Assembly: GCA_016713965.1 (NCBI GenBank)
Contig: JADJOC010000005.1
Span: 14,327 to 78,326, forward strand
Direction of reading: 5' to 3'
Length of the DNA: 64,000 nucleotides
Origin: Chitinophagaceae bacterium
GTDB lineage: Bacteria > Bacteroidota > Bacteroidia > Chitinophagales > Chitinophagaceae
Below, piece after piece: positions 27,178-37,006 of the stretch. Position numbers and translations under genes: made by a program. Numbering within the stretch: position 1 is the first letter of the stretch; each line of letters begins with the position of its first letter. The notes below the pieces were generated by a model. That model ran no database searches. It was not told the DNA's origin and was given only the letters and a program-made list of their open reading frames with translations.

Positions 27178-28071
27178 TTAACTTGTTAAACTGCTTAATT
27201 GTGATTTAAAAGCCAACCCTTCTGCTGTTGTACTCATTGCTAATTCTAATAAAACATCATGTGGGTTTTTAGTTGCTGGCTTCCTGCATATAAAAGCACT
27301 TGTCCCAGCCCACGTAACATTACCATTTGAACCCCCTATGTCTATTTTAGCATCACTTATTGCTTTTTTAATTAAATAAGATACTTCAACAACTGGCGAC
27401 CCAAAAGATTCGTCAAATAATTTAGGGTTACGTTTTGCTGCTACAATATATTCAGAACGTATTCCTGATTCTTGTTTTTGAAATCCTAAGTCATCAGCCA
27501 TTTTAATACCTAAATAAATAGCATGTTTTTTCATTTGTTCCACTGGAGCATATCTGGCTTTATCTGCCATATCTAATTCATATAAATCTTTTTTAAGCCC
27601 TTCAGCTTGTATTCTAGCTGGATTGTATTCTTCAAACTCTATCCTAGTTTCTCCGATTAATCTTGTAGGATTATCTAGATTTGCTGGATGATGTGTAAGA
27701 AAATCAATAGCAAGCGTATCAGTTTTTCTTATTCTTGTTCTTTTTTTGTCAAACTTAATAATCCCCCTTTTGCTTACTACTGCTTTATCCTTTAACCTTT
27801 CAACTAACTCTGACTGCCAAATACTATCCTCTCCAGGTATATACCAAATGGCTTCTTTTCTTTTTGTCTTTGGATTAATGGCACTTGATTGTCCATTTAG
27901 ATTATACTTCCCTTTACTATTGTAATTCTTCAATACAAATGTTACAAATTCGCTATTTGGATCAGTTGTATTAAAACTTACTTTTGGTGCTAAAAATAAT
28001 TCAGCATTACCCACATCTTGTTTTAGAGTTAATTCTTCTTTTACTAACTCATCTGTTTTTTTTGCGCTCAT
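27178..28071 (-). CDS. Virion protein downstream of the capsid gene, 297 aa
   Basis: ATG 28071. Basic in its middle (KFDKKRTRIRKTDTLAIDFL), mixed alpha/beta, no recognised motif. It is the first gene after the hairpin that follows the capsid gene and is probably expressed at a lower level. A head-completion or auxiliary head protein is plausible by order. Confidence 0.5.
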   Translation of the reverse strand: MSAKKTDELVKEELTLKQDVGNAELFLAPKVSFNTTDPNSEFVTFVLKNYNSKGKYNLNGQSSAINPKTKRKEAIWYIPGEDSIWQSELVERLKDKAVVSKRGIIKFDKKRTRIRKTDTLAIDFLTHHPANLDNPTRLIGETRIEFEEYNPARIQAEGLKKDLYELDMADKARYAPVEQMKKHAIYLGIKMADDLGFQKQESGIRSEYIVAAKRNPKLFDESFGSPVVEVSYLIKKAISDAKIDIGGSNGNVTWAGTSAFICRKPATKNPHDVLLELAMSTTAEGLAFKSQLSSLTS

Positions 28072-28133
28072 TTTATTTGTTTATTTTGAGTGAATTAAGG
28101 CATTGCCACCAACATTGCGCTGGTTTATGAATA

Positions 28134-28159
28134 AGCACCCTTATATTTCAAAGGGTGCT
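28134..28159 (-). terminator. Hairpin after the capsid gene, partial terminator
   Basis: A perfect 9-bp inverted repeat, AGCACCCTT (28134-28142) with AAGGGTGCT (28151-28159), lies in the 97-nt spacer after the capsid stop. In the leftward reading the stem is followed by TTATT, a weak U-tract. It may reduce read-through and so raise capsid expression relative to downstream genes, or protect the mRNA 3' end. Confidence 0.6.
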
Positions 28160-28168
28160 ATATTTTAA

Positions 28169-29611
28169 TTATGGTTTTTGTACTAATATGAATTGATTAG
28201 CAGCAGAAACACGAGTACCTTTATAAGTGATAAACTCGACATTATCTACCATCTGACCATTAGTAGGATTTAAAGAACCACCACCATGTAACCATGTACG
28301 AATACCATTACCGTAAGTACCCCCTTTAGGTGCATCTTGATACATAATAGTGATATTTTTGATGTTGGTAACTTTATCTTCCCCCTTAGCTTGATATTTT
28401 GGAGATGTTCCCAAAGGGCATATCATACCAAAGTTTTCATAAGCAGGATTAGCAGGAGAAATACCCCATTCTACTTCTGGATTGAATCGCTTGTATTTTT
28501 TTGTGCTAAGCATATATCCATCAATCCTCATAGTTTGAGTACCATAAGTTACCATAGCTTCTTCCGAAGTTTCATTTTTACCCCACACATAAGCACCAGC
28601 AGGGAAAGCAGCAAATATTCCATCGTTAAAATCCTGATTTTGGTAAATATCTTGCAACCATAAGCATTCTTTTGCACAACCATTAACATCGGCTATACGT
28701 GTAATTTCATGCAATTTTGCAATATCTAAATTACCTGGATTGTAAGTAACGGTTTCGCCATCTTGTAATACTTTTGGCAAAATACCTTGCGAACCTAATG
28801 AATTGGTAGAAGCCAACCCTGTATTAGTAACTACATCACCAAACATTAATTTACCATCACAGTTATTAGCATAACGCTGTTCTGACCTAGTAAGGTTTTT
28901 GAAAGTATAGAAACTTGGCCCTGCTAATTGTGCGCCAGACATCCCAGCACCAGCACCACCTGCAATACCATCATAAAACACCTGTGTCATTTCACCTAAA
29001 TCTGTTGCAGAGTAAGTTTCCCTCATCTCTGTAATGCTATTGGTGTATTTAACATCCAAATCTTGTTGTGCTATAATAGAGTTGGAAGCCTCACCAGCAT
29101 CCATGTAACCAGCAAATTGCAAACCTTCACCAGCTAATAAATTAGCTGAATTGGCTGAAACAAATGCTTGTGTACTTTGTTTTGGACGAACGGTGTATTG
29201 GAAAGCAAAAGGGGTTTCATCTACAATAGCCAAAATTTGACCTTCAATTTGTGAAGAAGAAATCCTCACAGTTTCTAAAGGGCGTATTGGTGTTTGTGTA
29301 CCATTGTTAAAGTGAAATTCAGCAGGCAATGTCAAAGTAACCGTTGCGCCTACTGCTGGTCCTACTATTTCGGTTTGGTTATAAACACCCTGCATTAATT
29401 TACCCCTGTTTTCAAACCAGAAGTATTCACGGTTTTTTACTTGCTCCATACCTGCGTATGTACTTAACCAGCCAGTAAAATCTTCCTGACCATATTTTAA
29501 AACATATTCTTTTTTGTATTGTGGAGTTAATAATTGTAGCCCAGATAGTAAAGCAATATTTGCTTGTGTTGCTATTGAACCTGGCTGCAATATATTCGAT
29601 GTTGGTATCAT
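28169..29611 (-). CDS. Major capsid protein, 480 aa
   Basis: ATG 29611 behind an A-rich leader. Length and composition fit an HK97-fold capsid protein of crAss-like or podovirus type: an N-arm (TSNILQPGSIATQANIALLS), an E-loop/P-domain-like region, and a C-terminal part ending TRVSAANQFILVQKP. It lies directly after a scaffold-like gene and before a strong hairpin, the usual arrangement for the most abundant virion protein. No catalytic motif is expected. The call rests on order, size and the hairpin. Confidence 0.7.
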   Translation of the reverse strand: MIPTSNILQPGSIATQANIALLSGLQLLTPQYKKEYVLKYGQEDFTGWLSTYAGMEQVKNREYFWFENRGKLMQGVYNQTEIVGPAVGATVTLTLPAEFHFNNGTQTPIRPLETVRISSSQIEGQILAIVDETPFAFQYTVRPKQSTQAFVSANSANLLAGEGLQFAGYMDAGEASNSIIAQQDLDVKYTNSITEMRETYSATDLGEMTQVFYDGIAGGAGAGMSGAQLAGPSFYTFKNLTRSEQRYANNCDGKLMFGDVVTNTGLASTNSLGSQGILPKVLQDGETVTYNPGNLDIAKLHEITRIADVNGCAKECLWLQDIYQNQDFNDGIFAAFPAGAYVWGKNETSEEAMVTYGTQTMRIDGYMLSTKKYKRFNPEVEWGISPANPAYENFGMICPLGTSPKYQAKGEDKVTNIKNITIMYQDAPKGGTYGNGIRTWLHGGGSLNPTNGQMVDNVEFITYKGTRVSAANQFILVQKP

Positions 29612-29635
29612 TTTTTTTAATTAATTTGTTAATAA

Positions 29636-30838
29636 TTAGTTTGTTTCTGCAAAGAAATGCTTGGCTAATTCATCTATTTGGGATTGTCCTCCTTGTGGAT
29701 TAAACGTTCCTGATGAATTACCATTTACATTAATGTTGCTTTTCTCTTGTATATATTTCAATTTTATTTTTGAAGCAGCATCATTGGATAGTTTTTGGAT
29801 TGCTTTATCCCCACTATTTAGTAATGCTAAATCTTTAGCGATTTGATTGACATTTACCACGCCATCTTTTGACCATCTTTTATCAAAAAATTTAGTAACA
29901 TCAAAATCTAAATCAGCTATTTCTTTTAATTGAGAAGCAACAAGATTTTTTTCTTCAACTGAATAGGTATATGATAATGGCACATCGACATCTTCGTCTT
30001 TTACCGTTATGCTTAACTCATTCAGTTCTTTTATAACTGCATCGGCAGATTTAAAATAAGCATCTTTAACTTTAGCATAATTATCCAATTCTTCTTGGGT
30101 AGGTTGCTGTGTTTGAGATTCTTTTGGTTGTATATCTGGTAATACGAGTTCACTTTTTAATTTTTCCAGTTCAGGTTTTAAAATTTGGGCTTCTAAAAGC
30201 AAATCATTTTTTAAATCCGCTACATTTTCTTTCCATGCTGCATACCTTTCTTCAAATTCGGTTTCATCTTCTGTATCTCTTTGAACTGGCTCTTTAGGAA
30301 TACCAAATTGTTTATTGAATTTATAATCAATCAACTCATCCGATAATCCTTTGTATTTTTGTTGGAATGACATTTTTATAATTTCTGCTGCTGTTTTTTC
30401 ATTTACATCGGCAGCAATTAATTTATCCAATTTTTTCTTTTCAGCAAGTACAGCATATACATCATCCTCTTTCCCTTCTTTCAAAAGGTCAAATAGTTTT
30501 TTACTTTGCTCATTGGCAAATTTTATTTCCTCTTTTGTTGATGCTGTTTCCTTTAAATTTTTAAGTTCTTCAAATTGCTTTTTTGCATCATCCCATGTAT
30601 CAAAACCTAAATTTGTTTTTAACTCACTATCTGGTAATGGGGCATCTACTGTAGCTGCCTTTTCCTCAGGTTTTGGATTAACATCAATAGGCGCAGCATT
30701 TGTTTCATCTGCTTTGACTTCATTTACAGGCGCATTTGCCCCACTTTCTTCTTTGAAGAAGCTACCTGCCAATCTATCAAAATCACTTTGAGGTTGTGCA
30801 GTAGTTGAAGTATCTGTTTGATTTAATTCTTGTTCCAT
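29636..30838 (-). CDS. Scaffold-like protein, 400 aa
   Basis: ATG 30838. Very acidic and highly charged, rich in E, K, D, Q and A with long helical stretches (FEELKNLKETASTKEEIKFA), few aromatic residues, and a low-complexity N-terminus with Pro/Ala (NAAPIDVNPKPEEKAATVDA). This is the usual profile of a capsid scaffolding protein, and the gene sits immediately upstream of the capsid gene. The conserved-looking C-terminal segment (QIDELAKHFFAETN) could bind the capsid. Confidence 0.65.
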   Translation of the reverse strand: MEQELNQTDTSTTAQPQSDFDRLAGSFFKEESGANAPVNEVKADETNAAPIDVNPKPEEKAATVDAPLPDSELKTNLGFDTWDDAKKQFEELKNLKETASTKEEIKFANEQSKKLFDLLKEGKEDDVYAVLAEKKKLDKLIAADVNEKTAAEIIKMSFQQKYKGLSDELIDYKFNKQFGIPKEPVQRDTEDETEFEERYAAWKENVADLKNDLLLEAQILKPELEKLKSELVLPDIQPKESQTQQPTQEELDNYAKVKDAYFKSADAVIKELNELSITVKDEDVDVPLSYTYSVEEKNLVASQLKEIADLDFDVTKFFDKRWSKDGVVNVNQIAKDLALLNSGDKAIQKLSNDAASKIKLKYIQEKSNINVNGNSSGTFNPQGGQSQIDELAKHFFAETN

Positions 30839-30855
30839 ATATAATTAATAATTGA

Positions 30856-31206
30856 TTAACAAATTTTGCTGTAATTGATTAACAGTTTACCTACGGTTTG
30901 TCCAACACTTTCAAATTGAATGAATTTACCTACTACATTGAATTTGAACATAGAGGTCGCATTTGTATTTACCGCACTTGTATTGGCTGCTAAATTCAAC
31001 CCTTGTATCACGTTCCAGTTGATAGCTGATTTAGCATCCCCCTGACTAGTTTTAGCTACCGCACCCCCGTCATTAGTCGCCTTAAATGTTACTGTTCCTG
31101 TAGGGCTTACAAATTGTGCTACAACATAATCCCATTCACCTATATCCAATTGCACTTTTGCATTGGCATTAAATTCGGTAGTAACATCTATTAATTTACT
31201 TATCAT
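30856..31206 (-). CDS. Small head-associated protein, 116 aa
   Basis: ATG 31206. Beta-rich, with alternating small polar and hydrophobic residues (SPTGTVTFKATNDGGAVAKT), suggesting a beta-sandwich decoration protein. It lies between portal and scaffold genes with a similar-sized neighbour. Candidate capsid decoration protein, inferred from location and composition. Confidence 0.5.
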   Translation of the reverse strand: MISKLIDVTTEFNANAKVQLDIGEWDYVVAQFVSPTGTVTFKATNDGGAVAKTSQGDAKSAINWNVIQGLNLAANTSAVNTNATSMFKFNVVGKFIQFESVGQTVGKLLINYSKIC

Positions 31207-31216
31207 AATTTTTTAA

Positions 31217-31480
31217 TTAAATGGTTACGGTTTGTGCAGCTACAAAATATTGTGGTGTACTTGCAAAATCAAGTGATTGGTTTACTGGTTTAATTTTAAA
31301 ACTAATCCCCTGCGTATCTATTTCAGATATGTACCCTTTTTTAGAATTAGAATCAAGTGTACACAATTGCCCTATTGTTAAAGTGGACAAATAGGTAATT
31401 GCATCTGCACCATTAAAAGTAAATATTACATCTTGTCCCTTTTGGGCTTGCGATGTTTTTCTATTTGTAATTACTGCCAT
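31217..31480 (-). CDS. Small head-associated protein, 87 aa
   Basis: ATG 31480. A short beta-rich protein (GQDVIFTFNGADAITYLSTL) in the portal-scaffold interval, 11 nt downstream of the portal stop. It may be a decoration, auxiliary or head-fibre base protein. No family recognised. Confidence 0.5.
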   Translation of the reverse strand: MAVITNRKTSQAQKGQDVIFTFNGADAITYLSTLTIGQLCTLDSNSKKGYISEIDTQGISFKIKPVNQSLDFASTPQYFVAAQTVTI

Positions 31481-31491
31481 ATTTTTAATTT

Positions 31492-33846
31492 TTACATTGG
31501 TGGTTGAATTTCATCTTCCTGCATTTGCATTTGTTGCTGCTCTTGTTCTTGTTGCATCATCATTTCTTCTTCGCTAGGCTGTTCTTGTTCCATACCTTCT
31601 TCACCTTCCATTTGCTCTTGTTGTGCAGCTTGCATTTGTTGAATGATAGCTTGTTGTTGTTGTTGGTTTTCTACAGCCAAAGGCAACATTAAGTTTTGCA
31701 TTACAGTATCTACTAAAGGTTGAATATTAGGCGCAATTGGTAACCCTTTGCTTAATATTGAACTTACCATATTAATTACTGCACTTTTATTTTGCGCTTC
31801 TCCTTGCAACCTTATTTCTTCTGTTTTTGATTGTGCCTCAAATTGCTTCATTTCCATATCCATCTTGCCCTTAATCATTACGGATTCCTGCTGCCCTTTT
31901 GCGTTCATTTCTGCATTTTGTTGCGCCTGCTGCATTTTGGAAGCAAGCATTTTTTTCATGCAATTGTTGTAATACAAATCTGCCAGCTTCACATTCTCAC
32001 GGGCTATCCGCAATACCTTGTAAGTATCCAAATACATTACAATATCTGGATTGGAAACAATAGCCTGATTCATCTTTTCATTAAGAATCGCTATATCCTG
32101 ATCAGTAGGAAGCATTTCTATTTTAGTCCCAAAAATCCTGTTATCTACATCTTCCTCTTTTAATAATTTTCTATACGTTTTAGCCCCAAACAAAACAGAT
32201 TTTTGAAGCAAACAAGCTATTTTTTTAGCCGTTTCTTCTAATAATATTTTATATGCTTGATACATATAATTAGTAGAATTGTCTGCTGCTTGTTGTGAGG
32301 CATCTACATTACCCGCTGTTACTCTAGGCTGTAAAGCCTGATTCATTAAGTCGGGATTTTCTCCTAATTCATCTTTTATTAATTGATACTGAAATCGATA
32401 CATTTCCATAAGGGCCTGCATCTGCCCTACAAACCCTGTGTTTTGTAATTCAGTTATTGGAACTCCAATTGGCTTCCCCTCTGCATCATAGCCACGGTAA
32501 TACATATCACCAGTCTGGTCAAATAATGTTTTAAAATCTACATTTTTGTTATTATCGCCAGTCCCATAATCTATATTTTGTATTGCATCCCAATTTATTG
32601 CACTACCAGTTGGGCGCATTTTTGCAACTACTTGTTGCATTTTCATATCAATAATTATCAACTGTTTTAGTGGTACTGATATTTTTTCAGGAATAGCCAG
32701 ATTACGCATCTGGAAGTTTTGGTACATATAAAAACTGTAAGAAAACTCTGCATTCCCTATTTCTTTAGGGTCTTGCGGACGGATCATATTTTTCTTTATG
32801 CCCCACTCTAAAATTTTCTGATTTTTTCTTATATAAACTCCACGGTATATATTCCAATAAGTATCTTCAACTGATTTTTGGTTATCCCTTATTTTTTTAG
32901 GAGTACCTTTTTGAATGATGGTACTTTTGTTTTGTTTGGTTTCAGTAACCGTATATTTTTCACAATCAACTGATTTTACTTCAAATTCAAGTACATCCAC
33001 ATTCCATTCATCATAAGGACGTTGGATAGCCACTGACCATTCTGCGTTCCATCTTAATTTATCACTAAGCTGCCAGTCTTTTGATGTGGCAGCTATTTCA
33101 TATAGTTCTTCTTCTGTAAGTTTGCCGCCAAATTCTACACCATACTTCCTGCGCATTTCACTTACCTTCATTGAACGGACTATGCCTCTCCAAGTAGTAT
33201 CCCTAAAATCAGAAAATTCAGACCAAGAATAAATTGTATTTTCTGGTTTTTGATAATCCGCATGAATTACTCCATCTTCATCCATCCAAACATAGCTACC
33301 TACAAGACCTACCTCTGCGCTATCATGCAGTATTTTTTCTTTTATTACATCAAACCATCCGTTAGCAGCAAGAACATCATTTACCCCCTGCTCATATAAA
33401 ATTTCTTCTGGTAATTTATTAAGGCTTTTAAATAAGGCTAGTTCATCAACATCATTAGGTATTTCTTTCCCTTGCGGCATTACCTGCACACCTGATGCTT
33501 GCTGTAATTCTTCCAGCATTGCACGGTTGTACATATAAAATTCCAATTCCTGAAATTCCTCTTCTCTTTGTTTGGTGGAAAGTGAATCAGTAGCCGTTAT
33601 AACTATTTTTTCCCTTTTCTGCATACTCCTACCCACCCATCCTGAAATAATACGGTTAACTATTTTAAGGCTTTCCCAGTTAAGGTTTGCGTAGTTGAAC
33701 TTGCCATTAAACCCCAACAAATCCATAAACTGCTTCATGGGTATTCTACCATTGGCAGCTAATCTATTGGAGAAAAATTGTGTATCCCGTGCAAAGTAAT
33801 ACCCACTATACCCTGACTGTACAGTTCCATCAATATACTTAGCCAT
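31492..33846 (-). CDS. Portal protein, 784 aa
   Basis: I use ATG 33846 (MAKYIDGTVQ); the frame also extends two codons to a TTG. The size, the helical wing and crown layout (about residues 480-620: LMEMYRFQYQLIKDELGENP, AYKILLEETAKKIACLLQKS) and the position next to the large terminase fit a podovirus or crAss-like portal. The last 60 or so residues are an extreme Q/E/M-rich tail (EEEMMMQQEQEQQQMQMQED), perhaps the crown or DNA-contact barrel. It would form the dodecameric ring at the packaging vertex. Confidence 0.75.
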   Translation of the reverse strand: MAKYIDGTVQSGYSGYYFARDTQFFSNRLAANGRIPMKQFMDLLGFNGKFNYANLNWESLKIVNRIISGWVGRSMQKREKIVITATDSLSTKQREEEFQELEFYMYNRAMLEELQQASGVQVMPQGKEIPNDVDELALFKSLNKLPEEILYEQGVNDVLAANGWFDVIKEKILHDSAEVGLVGSYVWMDEDGVIHADYQKPENTIYSWSEFSDFRDTTWRGIVRSMKVSEMRRKYGVEFGGKLTEEELYEIAATSKDWQLSDKLRWNAEWSVAIQRPYDEWNVDVLEFEVKSVDCEKYTVTETKQNKSTIIQKGTPKKIRDNQKSVEDTYWNIYRGVYIRKNQKILEWGIKKNMIRPQDPKEIGNAEFSYSFYMYQNFQMRNLAIPEKISVPLKQLIIIDMKMQQVVAKMRPTGSAINWDAIQNIDYGTGDNNKNVDFKTLFDQTGDMYYRGYDAEGKPIGVPITELQNTGFVGQMQALMEMYRFQYQLIKDELGENPDLMNQALQPRVTAGNVDASQQAADNSTNYMYQAYKILLEETAKKIACLLQKSVLFGAKTYRKLLKEEDVDNRIFGTKIEMLPTDQDIAILNEKMNQAIVSNPDIVMYLDTYKVLRIARENVKLADLYYNNCMKKMLASKMQQAQQNAEMNAKGQQESVMIKGKMDMEMKQFEAQSKTEEIRLQGEAQNKSAVINMVSSILSKGLPIAPNIQPLVDTVMQNLMLPLAVENQQQQQAIIQQMQAAQQEQMEGEEGMEQEQPSEEEMMMQQEQEQQQMQMQEDEIQPPM

Positions 33847-34022
33847 AGCCAAGCCATTTTCAGGTTTGGATTTTTCAGCAATAGTTAGTTTTGAAAGTTG
33901 AAAGTCTTTTAGAATATTATTGCCGCTGCTTGCTATATCTTTGGTAGAATCTATGGTATAGTATATTTGGTAGTAAAAGTAAATTTAATACCAAGCATTT
34001 ACTAGGTTGTTTAATAGAAAAT

Positions 34023-34039
34023 GGTTACCTTTGGTAACC
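34023..34039. promoter_or_regulatory. Perfect palindrome, candidate operator
   Basis: GGTTACC-TTT-GGTAACC, a perfect 7-bp inverted repeat with a 3-nt centre, ends 18 nt upstream of the small ribbon-helix-helix-like gene at 34058. It lies in the 211-nt gene-free spacer upstream of the leftward portal gene. It could be the binding site of that protein. Confidence 0.5.
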
Positions 34040-34057
34040 TAATAATTTGTACTTTTT

Positions 34058-34237
34058 ATGCCAACACTACCATTAAAATCCATTCCTAAAGAAGTAAATG
34101 ATTATGTTTTGAAAATACAAACTCAAATAAAGATAAAAAAAGGAGTTAGCCATTATTCAAAATGCTTAACAATTTACCACATAATAAAAGAACACAAGGA
34201 GATTAAGGAAAAGGAGATGAAAGAAAAAAAAGTTTAG
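34058..34237 (+). CDS. Small ribbon-helix-helix-like regulator, 59 aa
   Basis: ATG 34058 to TAG 34237, a frame of 60 codons. A short N-terminal strand (TLPLKSIP) is followed by two helices (KEVNDYVLKIQTQIKIKK and SHYSKCLTIYHIIKEHKEIK), the layout of Arc/MetJ-type ribbon-helix-helix DNA-binding proteins. It is transcribed against the surrounding virion operon, between portal and terminase. Its last bases overlap the end of the terminase gene. A perfect palindrome just upstream suggests self-regulation or regulation of the portal transcript. Confidence 0.5.
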   Translation: MPTLPLKSIPKEVNDYVLKIQTQIKIKKGVSHYSKCLTIYHIIKEHKEIKEKEMKEKKV

Positions 34238-36336
34238 TTTGTTTTTGCTACATAGGAGTTATTAGGATATAGCTTTATTAGGGGGGTAGTCATTGGGGTA
34301 GGTTTTGGTGTTGGCTCCATTAAACAAGAAATTAGCATTAAAAAAGAAACAATAACATCATAAGCTGTTCTGTCATAAGGATCAAATACTTTTGCTGTAG
34401 TAAGCACTTCTTCAAAATCAATTAAATCACAATGATTTTCAAAATAAGCAATGCCATTATCCAATTGTTTAGTTAAACTAAATGGAGTTATTGGAGTACC
34501 TCGATGCCTTTCTGCCTTTTCTCTTTTCGTAGGGTCAATTAAACTAATAGGGTATTTCCCCAAATAGCCAATCTTACCTCTTTCCCTAAAATAACCTTCA
34601 TAATCATCTGCGGTATGCTCATACCAAGTTAAATAGCCATAAAATTCACTAGCTAACATTACTTGACTGTGAAGTTCATCTTTAACTTGTGGACGACCAT
34701 ATAAATGTCCAATAGCTTTGCCTGTATTATAAGGGTCATTAACATCAAATTTTCTACCAATCCATGCAGACGCTTTTGAGCCGTATTTTCTACCACCTTG
34801 TGAGTTAGAATAACTATCTACAGTAATACATCCATCTTCTATTCGATCTGGCATAGTAATTCTACCATCTCTTTTAAATTTATTATCTTGTCCACTAGGG
34901 GGGAAATAGGTTATTTTCCAATGAAAACTTTTTTCATTATTTGTAACATCACGCCATTTTACTTTTTGATCCATATCCCTATAAAATATAACTGACCTTT
35001 TATATATTTTATGCTCTTTTAAATATTCTTCCCTTCGAGAAATGTTATGCATGTTAAATACACAATCAGTATTTGCAGCCATAAACATCTCTACTTCATT
35101 AAAAGAGTATTTACGTATTTCTTCTTCTAAAGCTGCTCCTTTTAATTTACTTCGTCTTTTTTCTAAATATGCCTTTGCGCCAAATTTAAGTTGCCCATCA
35201 TATTTTTTTTCACCATATTTTTCTATTAAATATTTTTTTTGTTCTTCTGTTGGTGGTTCAATTATTGATTCCCCATATTTACCAATAAACCCTGCAAGCC
35301 CATCATAAGCAGGGCAATAATAACGTACTAAAGTATTGGCTGTGGCTTCATTATCCATATCCAACACTTCATCAACTTCATCAATATCTATATCATCTTT
35401 TATCCAGTCGGCATCATCCCATACTTTTTTAAATTCAGCACCCCCCTTTTTTGTAAGTTCATTTACCGTACTTGGGAATTCTCCGAACCCTGTACGCTCT
35501 GCACCTTCGGTTAAAGTTTCTAAGATAATAGAAACAAATTGAGAGAAAGGAACATCTGTTGGGAACTTGCCCCCTTCATCAATGAAAGCCCATGTAAGCC
35601 TTTCCGAATCATAGCTATTTGTTGCTGTAGGCTGGTAATCTAATATAGAATTTAGCCCTTCTACTTCATCAATTAATTGCGCTTTTTTTGTTTTCTTTGT
35701 TTTTGCCAAAGGAACATTAAAAACAAGTTCACTTTTACTATCCTTATCATTAGCTAAAGTAGGCTGTAGAAAAAATGGCAAATGTCTAAACCCAAATTGC
35801 ATCCTGTAAATAAACATTTTACGGGCATCCGCACTTGTTTTAGATACATGCCCACCCCTTGCATTTTTAGTTGTGGTTACATGACAAGTAGTATTAGATG
35901 AAGATTCAGAAGATGCACCAGAACGCCTTGATTTACCACGAATGATACCACGACACCAATAAACATTATACCAATGTTCTAAATACAAATAATATCTTCT
36001 GCTGGTATCTCTATATTCAGGATGCTTTCTATTTTCAAGTGTCCAGTATTGTAAGTAATAATAATGCCGCCCTGTTATATAAGTAGCAACCCCATTCAAA
36101 AAAAACCAAAACCCTTTTTTTATTCTTTCCAGTTCTCTATTACAAAATTTTTCTTGTTCATTTGTTAGAACCACATTACCATCTTCATCACGTTCTAATA
36201 CCTTAAATATTTTTGGCAAAGGTTTCCTGCGCCAGTATTGTTCTTCTTTCGGAACTCCCCAATCTTCTATTTCTTCAATATGTGGTTGATTTGGTAGTGT
36301 GATTTTGGTATGATATATTTCTATTATTTCCCCCAT
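34234..36336 (-). CDS. terL: Terminase large subunit, 700 aa
   Basis: ATG 36336. A P-loop-like RGKSRRSGAS (residues 133-142) and a Walker B LTWAFIDEGG (Asp253-Glu254) define the packaging ATPase. The C-terminal part has acidic residues spaced as in a nuclease domain (for example TVDSYSN near residue 500 and FDPYDRTAYD near 655). The length is close to that of crAss-like and related Bacteroidota phage terminases. It pumps DNA into the prohead through the portal and cuts it. The start overlaps the stop of the putative small subunit. Confidence 0.8.
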   Translation of the reverse strand: MGEIIEIYHTKITLPNQPHIEEIEDWGVPKEEQYWRRKPLPKIFKVLERDEDGNVVLTNEQEKFCNRELERIKKGFWFFLNGVATYITGRHYYYLQYWTLENRKHPEYRDTSRRYYLYLEHWYNVYWCRGIIRGKSRRSGASSESSSNTTCHVTTTKNARGGHVSKTSADARKMFIYRMQFGFRHLPFFLQPTLANDKDSKSELVFNVPLAKTKKTKKAQLIDEVEGLNSILDYQPTATNSYDSERLTWAFIDEGGKFPTDVPFSQFVSIILETLTEGAERTGFGEFPSTVNELTKKGGAEFKKVWDDADWIKDDIDIDEVDEVLDMDNEATANTLVRYYCPAYDGLAGFIGKYGESIIEPPTEEQKKYLIEKYGEKKYDGQLKFGAKAYLEKRRSKLKGAALEEEIRKYSFNEVEMFMAANTDCVFNMHNISRREEYLKEHKIYKRSVIFYRDMDQKVKWRDVTNNEKSFHWKITYFPPSGQDNKFKRDGRITMPDRIEDGCITVDSYSNSQGGRKYGSKASAWIGRKFDVNDPYNTGKAIGHLYGRPQVKDELHSQVMLASEFYGYLTWYEHTADDYEGYFRERGKIGYLGKYPISLIDPTKREKAERHRGTPITPFSLTKQLDNGIAYFENHCDLIDFEEVLTTAKVFDPYDRTAYDVIVSFLMLISCLMEPTPKPTPMTTPLIKLYPNNSYVAKTN

Positions 36337-36683
36337 TAAGCAATTACTTTATCTAAAAATGAACCTTTCTTTGCAACATCTTTCACTTCATCACCTGTTA
36401 CCCCTGCCGCATCTCCCAATGCTTTAATTGCTGTAGCCAAAGAAGCTGCATCTTGCCATATTATTTTAAGCCTATCAAATTTCTTTGATTTAGGGTCATC
36501 CATTTCTATTGTTTTCAAATCAGTATCATTCATCAAATCTCCCATTTCCCACGCTTTACGGGAAAGAGAATAATATAATTTGGCTATACCATTTTCTTCA
36601 TACTTTTTATTTATTTTTTCTAGCCTGCTATTTTCTTCTTTGAGTTTTTTATTCTCCTTTTGCAGTTCTTCTAGTGCATCCAT
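36336..36683 (-). CDS. Putative terminase small subunit, 115 aa
   Basis: ATG 36683. The first 35 residues are a coiled coil (EELQKENKKLKEENSRLEKI), and the rest is helical. The stop overlaps the start of the large terminase by one base, so the two are translationally coupled. A small DNA-recognition subunit directly upstream of terL is the usual arrangement. No helix-turn-helix is obvious, so the call rests on position and size. Confidence 0.55.
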   Translation of the reverse strand: MDALEELQKENKKLKEENSRLEKINKKYEENGIAKLYYSLSRKAWEMGDLMNDTDLKTIEMDDPKSKKFDRLKIIWQDAASLATAIKALGDAAGVTGDEVKDVAKKGSFLDKVIA

Positions 36684-36689
36684 AAAAAT

Positions 36690-37004
36690 TTATTTTGGAT
36701 TTTTTATTTTCAATCTCCACTGTTCAATAGTAAGAGGATGAAATTCTTTTTGCAAGTATCTTATTTCTACATTTCCAAATTGCTTATCTGGCTTTCCCCA
36801 ACCTTTATGAGAATGTTTATCCCAAGGAATATTTGAAATCTCAATATCACTATCATGTTTAATCCACTCATAATTTAATGGGAATGGTATCTCTACATCA
36901 TAAATTATTCTTAAATTCCATTTTGTTTGCCAAGCAATTTTATCTATATAATAATTAAGATATTCTACCGATTCATTAATTCTACTTTCTAAGTAAACAC
37001 TCAT
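36690..37004 (-). CDS. Hypothetical protein, 104 aa
   Basis: I start at ATG 37004, three nt after the stop of the tandem GroES gene; the longer frame has a non-ATG start inside that gene. It contains an aromatic-rich region (WNLRIIYDVEIPFPLNYEWI) and a histidine/tryptophan segment (IPWDKHSHKGWGKP). Probably a phage conserved protein; not identified. Confidence 0.5.
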   Translation of the reverse strand: MSVYLESRINESVEYLNYYIDKIAWQTKWNLRIIYDVEIPFPLNYEWIKHDSDIEISNIPWDKHSHKGWGKPDKQFGNVEIRYLQKEFHPLTIEQWRLKIKNPK

Positions 37005-37006
37005 TT

